A DNA stretch of 64,000 nt from Methylopila jiangsuensis (GTDB lineage: Bacteria > Pseudomonadota > Alphaproteobacteria > Rhizobiales > Methylopilaceae): the NCBI RefSeq assembly GCF_027922305.1, contig NZ_BSFK01000005.1, positions 620,001 through 684,000 of the forward strand. Direction: 5' to 3'. Under the pieces are notes generated by a model that did no database searches, was not told where the DNA came from, and saw nothing but the letters and a program-made list of their open reading frames with translations. Numbering within the stretch: the stretch's first letter is position 1; each line of letters begins with the position of its first letter. This document shows, piece after piece, positions 57,302 to 64,000 of this stretch. Position numbers and translations under genes: made by a program.

Positions 57302-58666
57302 TCAGCCGATCCCCAGCGCCTTGAGCTTGCGGTGGAGCGCGGAGCGCTCCATTCCGATGAACTCGGCGGTGCGGGAGATGTTGCCGCCGAAGCGGCTGAT
57401 CTGCGCCATCAGATACTGCCGCTCGAAGATCTCCCGCGCCTCGCGCAGCGCGAGCCCCATGAGCTGCTCGCCGCCGGCGCCCTGGGGCATGGGCGGCACC
57501 ATGGCGCCGATCTCCGACGGCAGCATGCTGGCGGTGACCACGGCGTTGGGATCGCCGCCCGCCAGAATCATCAGCCGCTCCACGTTGTTGCGGAGCTGGC
57601 GCACGTTGCCGGGCCAGTCGTGGCTCTGCAGCACCGCCATGGCGTCCTCGCCGATGTCGCGCTTGGGCAGGCCGGTGGCGGAAGAAATCTGGTCCAGGAA
57701 GAAGTCGATCAGCTCGGGGATGTCCTCCCGCCGCTCGGCTAGTCCCGGCACCCGCACCGGCACCACCGCGAGCCGGTGGAACAGGTCCTCCCGGAAGGCG
57801 CCTTCGGCGATCTCGCTTTCGAGATTACGCGCCGAGGACGAGATGATGCGCACGTCCACCGACACCTTGGTGGAGCCGCCGACGCGGGTGAAGGTCTGCT
57901 CCACCAGCACCCGCAGGATGCGGTTCTGGGTCTCGCGCGGCATGTCGGCCACTTCGTCGATGAACAGCGTGCCGCCGTGCGCCTCCTCAAGCGCGCCGAC
58001 CTTGCGGTGGCCGTTCACGCCCTCGACGCCGAACAGCTCCTCCTCCATGCGCTCGGGCGTGATGGCGGCGGCGTTGATCAGCACGAACGGCCCCGCCGCC
58101 CGTGACGAGGCGGCGTGGATGGTGCGGGCCGCCAGCTCCTTGCCGGCGCCCGAAGGGCCGGTGATCAGGATGCGGCTGTTGGTGGGCGCCACGCGGTCGA
58201 TCGCGGTGCGCAGCTGGTTCATCACCGTGGAGCGGCCGACGAAGCGGCTGCCATGGGCGGAGCCCCGCTTCAGGTCCTTGAGCTCGCGCTTCAGCCGCGA
58301 AGCCTCCAGCGCCCGCTGGGCGATCAGCACCAGCCGGTCGGCCTTGAACGGCTTCTCGATGAAGTCGTAGGCCCCGCTTTTGATGGCCGCCACCGCGGTC
58401 TCGATGTTGCCGTGGCCGGAGATCATGACCACGGGAAGATCGGGGTGCTCGGCGTGGATCTGGTCGAGAATCTCGAGCCCGTCGAGCTTGGAGCCCTGCA
58501 GCCAGATGTCCAGGAACACGAGCTGGGGCCGCCGCTTGGCCACCTCGGCCAGCGCCTCGTCGGAGTTGCGGGCCGTGCGCGTGCCGTGGCCCTCGTCCTG
58601 GAGGATGCCGGCGACGAGTTCGCGGATGTCGGCTTCGTCGTCGACGATGAGAATGTCGGTCGCCAT
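57302..58666 (-). CDS. ntrX: Nitrogen-regulation response regulator NtrX
   Basis: A 454-residue regulator: receiver domain with phospho-acceptor Asp53 (LVFLDIW), an AAA+ domain (Walker A GPSGAGKE; GGTLFIDEVADMP), and a C-terminal Fis-type helix-turn-helix (RTAEFIGMERSALHRKLKALG). The loop that contacts sigma-54 (GAFTGA) is missing: LFG at 211-213 runs through VEGVNGH to RK at 221-222. It therefore probably does not activate sigma-54 directly. It follows ntrY by 34 nt. Confidence 0.95.
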   Translation of the reverse strand: MATDILIVDDEADIRELVAGILQDEGHGTRTARNSDEALAEVAKRRPQLVFLDIWLQGSKLDGLEILDQIHAEHPDLPVVMISGHGNIETAVAAIKSGAYDFIEKPFKADRLVLIAQRALEASRLKRELKDLKRGSAHGSRFVGRSTVMNQLRTAIDRVAPTNSRILITGPSGAGKELAARTIHAASSRAAGPFVLINAAAITPERMEEELFGVEGVNGHRKVGALEEAHGGTLFIDEVADMPRETQNRILRVLVEQTFTRVGGSTKVSVDVRIISSSARNLESEIAEGAFREDLFHRLAVVPVRVPGLAERREDIPELIDFFLDQISSATGLPKRDIGEDAMAVLQSHDWPGNVRQLRNNVERLMILAGGDPNAVVTASMLPSEIGAMVPPMPQGAGGEQLMGLALREAREIFERQYLMAQISRFGGNISRTAEFIGMERSALHRKLKALGIG

Positions 58667-58700
58667 GGGACGGGTTGAAAACTCCGTTTCTTGGTCGTGT

Positions 58701-60962
58701 TCAGGCCGCGGGGGCCCCTCGGTTGGGCGCGACGTTGGGCACAGCGGCGCTGTCGCCGGCGCGGGCCTGGAACCAGAGCCGCACCATTGCGCCGCGCCCG
58801 CCGGAGGCCACGGAGGGCGCGTCCAGCAGCTCCACGCCGCCGCCGTGCTCCTCCATGATCTTGCCGACGATGGCGAGGCCGAGGCCCGTGCCCTTCTCCC
58901 GCGTGGTCATATAGGGCTCCAGAAGCCGCTGTCTGTTCTCCACCGGCAGGCCGGCGCCGTTGTCGATCACGTCGATCACGGCGAGGTCGCCCTCGCGCCG
59001 CACGGCCACGTCGATGCGGCCCTCGCCGCGGACGTCCTCCGGCACCGCGTGCACGGACTCGGTCGCGTTCTTGACGATGTTGGTGACGGCCTGCGCCACC
59101 AGCCGGCGGTCGAAGCGGGCGAGCACCGGCTGGTCCACGCCCTCCAGCTCGATGCGGATGTCGGGATAGCCGACCCGCATCATGAACACGCCCTGCTTCA
59201 CCACCTTGGCGAGGTCCTCCTCCTCCATGGTGGGCTTGGGCATGCGCGCGAAGGAGGAGAACTCGTCCACCATGCGCTTGATGTCGTCCACCTGGCGGAT
59301 GATCGTGTCGGTGCACTGGTCGAACACCTCGCGCTCCTCCACGATCACCTTGCCGTATTTGCGGCGGATGCGTTCGGCGGAGAGCTGGATCGGCGTCAGC
59401 GGGTTCTTGATCTCGTGGGCGATGCGGCGGGCCACGTCCGCCCAAGCGGAGGTGCGCTGCGCCGCCACCAGCTCGGTGATGTCGTCGAGCGTGACCACGT
59501 AGCCGTGCTCGTCGGCGCTGGACGTCTCGGTGGTGAATCGCACGTTCAGGTTGCGCTCCCGGCCGCCGCGCAGCATGTTCACTTGGCCCTGCACCAGCTT
59601 CTGCGCCCGGCCGAGCGCGGCCTCCACCAGCGGCGCGAGCTCGGGCGCGGCCTCCGCCAGCGGCGCTCCGAGCAGCTTCTCCTCCCGCGAGCCCAGCAGC
59701 TTCTCGGCGGTGCGGTTCATCAGCGTGATCCGCCCCTGCGGGTCGATGCCAATGACGCCGGCGCTGACGCCGGCCAGCATGGCCTCGGTGAAGCGGCGGC
59801 GGCTGTCCATCTGGTCGGCGGCCTCCACCAGCTCGTTGCGCTGGGTGCGCAGGTCCGCCGTCATCTTGTTGAAGGTCTCGGCGAGGCCGCCCAGATCGCC
59901 GCCCTGCTTCTTCGTCTCCGGCACCTGCACGTAGAGATTGCCCTGGCTGACCTGATCGGCGGCGGAGATCAGCCGGCGGATCGGCGTCACCAGCCGGTTG
60001 GCGAAGGCGAGGCCGAACCAGATCGCCGCCAGCAGCAGCGACAGCGCCACCACCAGATAGAGCAGCGCGAAGGTGGCCTGGATGCGCGGCCTGCGATCCG
60101 TGAGGATCGAGTATTCCTCCGCGCCCTGCTCCACCAGCTGGAGATAGCTGTTGGCGCGCGGGTCCACGGGGCGGGCGACGAACAGCACCAGATCGTCATA
60201 GCCGGAGAGCTTCAGCACGGCGCCGATGGCGTTCTGGCGGCCGGGCGCGAGCAGGGTCGGCTCGTCCGCCGCCGCCTGCTGCACGTCCAGCAGCGGCGCG
60301 CGGGGGAACTCGCGGCCGATCTTGATGTTGGCCCTCAGAACCACCGCGCCGTCCGGCCGCAGCAGCTGCGCCTCGGGCAGGCCGCGGATGGTGGCCTGGG
60401 CGGTGAAGAACTCGGCGAAACGCTCCCGGTCGTTGTCGAACAGCGGCCGCGCCCGGTTCACGTCGTTGGACATGGCGAGGATTTCGCCGCGGATGGAGCG
60501 AGCGTGCTCCTCCAGATAGGCGCGCGCCACCGTGCGCGAGTTCTCCACGATCTCCCGCACGCGGGTGGAGAACCAGCTGTCGAAGCCCCTGTCGATGGTG
60601 ACCACGGCGAAGATGGCGAGCAGCGCCGCCGGCGTGACCGCCACCACCGAGAACAGCGCCACCAGCCGGCCGTGGATCTGGGACCCGGCGAGCCCGCGCT
60701 TGCGGGCGATGACGAAGGCCCGCGCCTCCCACAGGATGACGAGCAGCAGCAGCCCGACGAAGAAGCCGTTCACATAGACCGCGATGCGGCTGGCTTCCTC
60801 GGTGGGCTCGATGTCGAACCGCCCGGTCAGCACCACGAAGGTGACCAGCGCCGAAATCAGCGCGGCGATGACGCAGACCGGCCCGAGCACGCCCGGCCCG
60901 CGGCGCTCGAGGCTGGCGATCGGCAGGTCGGTGGTGGCGGCGGCGGGCGCGTCGCTGGGCAT
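58701..60962 (-). CDS. ntrY: Nitrogen-regulation sensor histidine kinase NtrY
   Basis: A 753-residue membrane kinase. Three to four hydrophobic segments lie in the first ~340 residues around a periplasmic region; a HAMP domain, a PAS domain (VSAGVIGIDPQGRITLMNRT) and the kinase core follow. The phosphorylated His is 516 in RRIAHEIKNPLTPIQL; ATP-binding motifs include NIVKNATES, DNGAGLP and KGTGLGLAIV. It signals to NtrX downstream. NtrB and NtrC, often upstream in this order, are not in the window. Confidence 0.95.
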   Translation of the reverse strand: MPSDAPAAATTDLPIASLERRGPGVLGPVCVIAALISALVTFVVLTGRFDIEPTEEASRIAVYVNGFFVGLLLLVILWEARAFVIARKRGLAGSQIHGRLVALFSVVAVTPAALLAIFAVVTIDRGFDSWFSTRVREIVENSRTVARAYLEEHARSIRGEILAMSNDVNRARPLFDNDRERFAEFFTAQATIRGLPEAQLLRPDGAVVLRANIKIGREFPRAPLLDVQQAAADEPTLLAPGRQNAIGAVLKLSGYDDLVLFVARPVDPRANSYLQLVEQGAEEYSILTDRRPRIQATFALLYLVVALSLLLAAIWFGLAFANRLVTPIRRLISAADQVSQGNLYVQVPETKKQGGDLGGLAETFNKMTADLRTQRNELVEAADQMDSRRRFTEAMLAGVSAGVIGIDPQGRITLMNRTAEKLLGSREEKLLGAPLAEAAPELAPLVEAALGRAQKLVQGQVNMLRGGRERNLNVRFTTETSSADEHGYVVTLDDITELVAAQRTSAWADVARRIAHEIKNPLTPIQLSAERIRRKYGKVIVEEREVFDQCTDTIIRQVDDIKRMVDEFSSFARMPKPTMEEEDLAKVVKQGVFMMRVGYPDIRIELEGVDQPVLARFDRRLVAQAVTNIVKNATESVHAVPEDVRGEGRIDVAVRREGDLAVIDVIDNGAGLPVENRQRLLEPYMTTREKGTGLGLAIVGKIMEEHGGGVELLDAPSVASGGRGAMVRLWFQARAGDSAAVPNVAPNRGAPAA

Positions 60963-61633
60963 GCGGTCTCGAACGGGGCGGAGGTCTCACAACCGGGCGT
61001 CGCCGGGCGGCGCTCTCCCCGATGCGAGTCGCCGCGACGCCATGATGCAACGGGAGCACACTGTTGTCGAAATGCGACAACTTCGTGGTGGCTCCGGTTG
61101 TGGATGACGCGCCGTCCCGGACGCTTTTCGACCGTCCGGCCCAGCCTGACGCATGCCCCTGCGACCACCGGGCTGTTTCTTTCTTCCCGCTCTCGTCGGG
61201 TCGAAGGCGCCCCACCCTTTCCAAGTTGCGGCGCGGAGAGCCTGCCGTCGCCAGCGGCGGCCCGGACGCAGCAATGAGCAGAATCAGGCGCGGAGGCGAA
61301 CGCGCCTCTCACGAATCATGGGCAGGCGCCGGTTCCGATGAATCGCGGAAAGCGCCAAGGGATCGCCGGTCGACGACGCCCCGACGCAAGGGGTGCGCGG
61401 ACGCGCAAAGCCGCCGCGCCCGACGACCACGTGCGAGCGCCGACAACGCGGGGACAGGCGGCTCGCCTGACGGCGAAAGAAGCGCCGCCATTCAGGGGAA
61501 AGGCCTTAGCCGATCCACGCAACAGGTCTGGAAAAATCGGGAGAGAGAAATTGACGACGCTGCGTGTAGAAACACGGTGCAGTCGTCGTCTTTAACACCT
61601 TGGCGATGAGGCGACCACTTCAGGAAGATGAAG
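60963..61633. other. Gene-poor 671-nt stretch upstream of ntrY
   Basis: It holds the probable ntrY promoter and, at 61553-61590, an imperfect hairpin. Several open frames cross it, the longest 61064-61609 on the plus strand, but they are Arg/Ala-rich, lack ribosome sites and resemble no family I know, so I call no gene. Confidence 0.5.
61553..61590. repeat. Imperfect inverted repeat in gene-poor DNA
   Basis: GACGACG-CTGC-GTGT faces ACAC-GGTGCAG-TCGTCGTC across a short loop, giving about 14 paired bases with small bulges, followed by TTT on the plus strand. It could be a weak terminator or part of a small RNA. Confidence 0.4.
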
Positions 61634-61709
<76 letters not shown>

Positions 61710-61745
61710 GAAAGTCCTTGGGGACCGGCGGGACGCCGCATCGCT

Positions 61746-61780
61746 GAGGTGAGGCGGTGTATACCGAGCCGCCTCACCTC
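61746..61780 (-). terminator. Hairpin after tctA
   Basis: A perfect 12-bp stem (GAGGTGAGGCGG at 61746-61757 and its complement at 61769-61780) with an 11-nt loop, 15 nt beyond the tctA stop. There is no T tract on either side, so it may end transcription inefficiently or only stabilise the 3' end. Confidence 0.5.
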
Positions 61781-61794
61781 TGTCCAGCCCCTTG

Positions 61795-63312
61795 TCAGGC
61801 CTCTTCCTGAAAAACTTCATCCCGCTTGGCGCGCACCGCCGGGAGGAAGGTGATCACCAGAACGGCGACCGCGATCAGCAGCAGCGTGGCCGAGAGCGGA
61901 CGCGTGACGAACACCGTGGGATCGCCGCGGGAGATCGTCATGGCGCGCCGCAGGTTCTCCTCCAGCATCGGCCCGAGCACGAAGCCCAGCAGCAGCGGCG
62001 CCGGCTCGCAGTCGAGCTTCACCAGCACGTAGCCGAGCAGGCCGAACGCGGCCACCGCATAGAGGTCGAAGGCGTTGGAGTTCACGCTGTAGACGCCGAT
62101 GCAGCAAAAGGCGACGATGGCCGGGAACAGCATGGTGTAGGGCACGGTCAGGAGCCGCACCCACAGCCCGATCAGCGGCAGGTTCAGCAGCACCAGCATC
62201 AGGTTGCCGATCCACATGGAGGCGATCAGGCCCCAGAACAGCTCCGGCTTCTCGGTGGCCACGTTCGGCCCAGGCTGGATGCCCTGGATGATCATGGCGC
62301 CGATCATCAGCGCCATCACGGGATTGGCCGGAATGCCCAGCGTCAGCATAGGGATGAACGAGGTCTGCGCGCCCGCGTTGTTGGCCGATTCCGGCGCGGC
62401 CACGCCCTCGATCGCGCCCTTGCCGAAGCGCTCGGGCGTCTTGGAGATGCGCTTCTCCACCGTGTAGGCGGCGAAGGACGACAGCACGGCGCCGCCGCCG
62501 GGCAGGATGCCGAGCACGGAGCCCAGCGCCGTGCCGCGCAGCGTCGGCGCGATCATGGCCTTGAAGTCCTCCTTCGAAGGCCAGAGGTTGGTGACCTTCT
62601 TCACCATCACCTCGCGGTCGCTCTCGTTCTCCAGATTGCGGAGAATCTCCGCGATGCCGAACACGCCGACGGCGAGCGCCACGAAGTTCAGCCCGTCCGC
62701 CAGCTCCAGGAAGCCCATGGTGAAGCGCTGGGCGCCGGTGTTGACGTCCGACCCCACCAGGCCGAGCAGAAGGCCGATGACGACCATGCCGAGCGCCTTC
62801 AGCACCGAGCCGCTGGCGAGCGCCACCGACGCCACCAGACCCAGCATCATCAGCGAGAAATATTCGGCCGGACCGAACTTCAGCGCGATTTCGGTGAGCG
62901 GCGGCGCGAACAGCGCGATCAGGATCGTGGCGACCGAGCCGGCGAAGAACGAGCCCAGCGCCGCGGTGGCGAGAGCCGGACCCGCCCGGCCCTGCCGGGC
63001 CATCTGGTAGCCGTCGATGGCGGTGACCGCGGAGGAGCTTTCGCCGGGCAGGTTGATCAGGATGGCCGTGGTCGAGCCGCCGTACTGCGCGCCGTAATAG
63101 ATGCCGGCGAGCATGATCAGCGAGGTCGCCGGCTCGAAGTTGAAGGTGATCGGCAGCAGCATCGCGATGGTGGCGGTGGGCCCGATGCCGGGCAGCACGC
63201 CGATCAGCGTGCCGAGCAGCACGCCGAGGAAGCAGAAGCCGATGTTGACCGGCAGCGCCGCCGTGCCGAAGCCGAGGCTCAGATTCGAGAACAGTTCGGT
63301 GACGATGTCCAT
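61795..63312 (-). CDS. tctA: Tripartite tricarboxylate transporter large permease TctA
   Basis: A 505-residue inner-membrane protein with about eleven to twelve hydrophobic segments. Family stretches are GVLPGIGPTATIAMLLPITF near residue 40, YGAQYGGSTTAILINLPGESSS (shown in part as YGGSTTAILINLPGE) and the mirrored second half with GILPGGGAVLSSFAAY. It imports tri- or dicarboxylates with TctB and TctC. The substrate is not shown by sequence. It starts 16 nt after tctB. Confidence 0.95.
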   Translation of the reverse strand: MDIVTELFSNLSLGFGTAALPVNIGFCFLGVLLGTLIGVLPGIGPTATIAMLLPITFNFEPATSLIMLAGIYYGAQYGGSTTAILINLPGESSSAVTAIDGYQMARQGRAGPALATAALGSFFAGSVATILIALFAPPLTEIALKFGPAEYFSLMMLGLVASVALASGSVLKALGMVVIGLLLGLVGSDVNTGAQRFTMGFLELADGLNFVALAVGVFGIAEILRNLENESDREVMVKKVTNLWPSKEDFKAMIAPTLRGTALGSVLGILPGGGAVLSSFAAYTVEKRISKTPERFGKGAIEGVAAPESANNAGAQTSFIPMLTLGIPANPVMALMIGAMIIQGIQPGPNVATEKPELFWGLIASMWIGNLMLVLLNLPLIGLWVRLLTVPYTMLFPAIVAFCCIGVYSVNSNAFDLYAVAAFGLLGYVLVKLDCEPAPLLLGFVLGPMLEENLRRAMTISRGDPTVFVTRPLSATLLLIAVAVLVITFLPAVRAKRDEVFQEEA

Positions 63313-63328
63313 GGCGTGTCGTCTCCGC

Positions 63329-63823
63329 TCAGACGCCGAACAGGGCGAACACGGGCGCGACCACCGCGTTCAGGGAATCAAGCGGGCCCGCGAAGATGGG
63401 AATCGGCACGCCCAGCATTTTCTGGAACACGACCACGCAGAACACCGTGAGGGTGAGCGTGAGAATCACCGCGAGCTTCACGGTGGACCGGCGGCTCGCG
63501 AAGGACGCGATCAGCACCGCGAGCGCCACCGACGGCGCGAGGCCGAGCCAGCGCACGGTGAGGCCGAACACGATCGGCGCGATCAGGATGAGCGCCGAGC
63601 CGCGCCAGGACACCTCGCCGAACGAGGCGCTCGGACGACCGATGGCCTTGATCAGGATGATGGCCCCGATCAGGGCCAGCACGCCCGCGAGCACCAGCGG
63701 GAAATAGCCCGGGCCCATGCGCAGCGCGGTGCCGATCCTCAGATCGAGCGTGCCAAGGGCGAACAGCCCGGCGATGGCGATGAAGACGCCGCCCGCGGCC
63801 ACGTCGCGATAATTCGCCTGCAT
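63329..63823 (-). CDS. tctB: Tripartite tricarboxylate transporter small permease TctB
   Basis: A 164-residue membrane protein with four hydrophobic segments. VAAGGVFIAIAGLFALGTLD at the N terminus and RMGPGYFPLVLAGVLALIG are typical of TctB. GGAAGG at 63833-63838 supports the ATG at 63823 over a longer frame. It lies between the partial tctC and tctA. Confidence 0.92.
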   Translation of the reverse strand: MQANYRDVAAGGVFIAIAGLFALGTLDLRIGTALRMGPGYFPLVLAGVLALIGAIILIKAIGRPSASFGEVSWRGSALILIAPIVFGLTVRWLGLAPSVALAVLIASFASRRSTVKLAVILTLTLTVFCVVVFQKMLGVPIPIFAGPLDSLNAVVAPVFALFGV

Positions 63824-63902
63824 TGAAAAAAGCCTTCCAGAGAGTCTTTCGCGCCAAGTCGCCCGGCGCGTCCGCGCCGGATCGCCTCCGGCCGGAACGG
63901 AC

Positions 63903-63928
63903 ACGGCCCGCAATCGCTTGCGGGCCGT
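63903..63928 (-). repeat. Intercistronic hairpin between tctC and tctB
   Basis: A perfect 11-bp stem (63903-63913 and 63918-63928) with a 4-nt loop and no T tract, 13 nt beyond the tctC stop. It parallels the hairpin after nrtA. Confidence 0.6.
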
Positions 63929-63941
63929 TGGGCGGGTGGGA

Positions 63942-64000
63942 TCAGTCGGCGTAAACGCCGGCCGCTTTGATGACCGGGGTCCAGCGCTCGATCTCGGACA
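63942..64000 (-). CDS. tctC: Tripartite tricarboxylate transporter binding protein TctC, C-terminal end (partial)
   Basis: Only the last 18 codons are inside the window; the gene continues beyond position 64000. The visible end SEIERWTPVIKAAGVYAD matches the usual C terminus of TctC/Bug solute-binding proteins (EIERW...VIK.AG). Its place before tctB and tctA supports the call. Confidence 0.8.
   Translation of the reverse strand, partial: SEIERWTPVIKAAGVYAD

Noticed and set aside
61064-61609. A 181-codon plus-strand frame
   Set aside because: Low-complexity Arg/Ala/Ser composition, no ribosome site and no recognisable family.

Overview
The window looks like chromosomal DNA of a GC-rich alphaproteobacterium, most likely a member of the Hyphomicrobiales (Rhizobiales). 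The signs are the minus-strand order rpoZ-rsh-pdxJ-acpS-lepB-rnc-era, the dat-hfq-hflX block beside ntrY-ntrX, an EipB-type periplasmic protein, a GAAC-N7-GAAC LexA box and a GGAAC-N17-CGTT promoter of the EcfG general stress type. I cannot name the genus. Almost all genes are intact. I see no insertion sequence, prophage or CRISPR array.

Layout. 0-2.9 kb: a DEAD-box RNA helicase and a soluble GGDEF protein. 2.9-9.3 kb: a tightly overlapping housekeeping operon (omega subunit, ppGpp synthetase/hydrolase, PdxJ, AcpS, signal peptidase, RNase III, Era). 9.5-15.9 kb: small single-domain genes (NYN nuclease-like protein, family 5 uracil-DNA glycosylase, EipB, RidA-like protein, glycerophosphodiesterase, acyltransferase, HIT protein, AzlCD exporter). 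16.1-19.2 kb: tRNA-Pro, an EcfG-type stress promoter driving an ElaB/YqjD-like gene and a CsbD gene, and the Tat-exported phosphatase PhoX. 19.3-21.2 kb: an ABC-F protein.

22.4-33.6 kb is a selenocysteine island. On the minus strand lie the three-subunit formate dehydrogenase (fdoG, fdoH, fdoI), the chaperone gene fdhE, and selA, a Sel1-repeat gene, selB and selC. fdoG contains an in-frame UGA at codon 201, followed at 11 nt by a bacterial SECIS-like hairpin. The window therefore carries the selenocysteine machinery (selD apart) together with the enzyme that needs it. A YeeE/YedE-family membrane protein lacking the family's usual cysteines and a TusA-like protein flank the island. A 49-residue gene preceded by two copies of one palindrome sits inside it.

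33.6-37.6 kb: tRNA-Lys, uvrA and ssb, with the LexA box between the last two. 37.8-41.8 kb: a small polysaccharide locus (glycosyltransferase, polyisoprenyl-phosphate glycosyltransferase, ligase/polymerase). 41.8-54.4 kb: the assimilatory nitrate system. NasT and NasS act on a leader holding a sigma-54 promoter, paired ANTAR-type hairpins and a terminator. Behind it lie the NrtABD transporter, an FAD oxidoreductase, ferredoxin-type NirA, an unusual Fe-S/FNR flavoprotein and the nitrate reductase NasA. 54.4-61 kb: hflX, hfq, a D-amino acid aminotransferase and ntrX/ntrY. 61.6-64 kb: tRNA-Lys and a TctCBA carboxylate transporter, with tctC running off the end.

Two themes recur. Nitrogen control (NtrYX, sigma-54, NasTS) lies within 20 kb of the genes it is likely to govern. 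Start-stop overlaps (ATGA, GTGA, TTGA) couple genes throughout.
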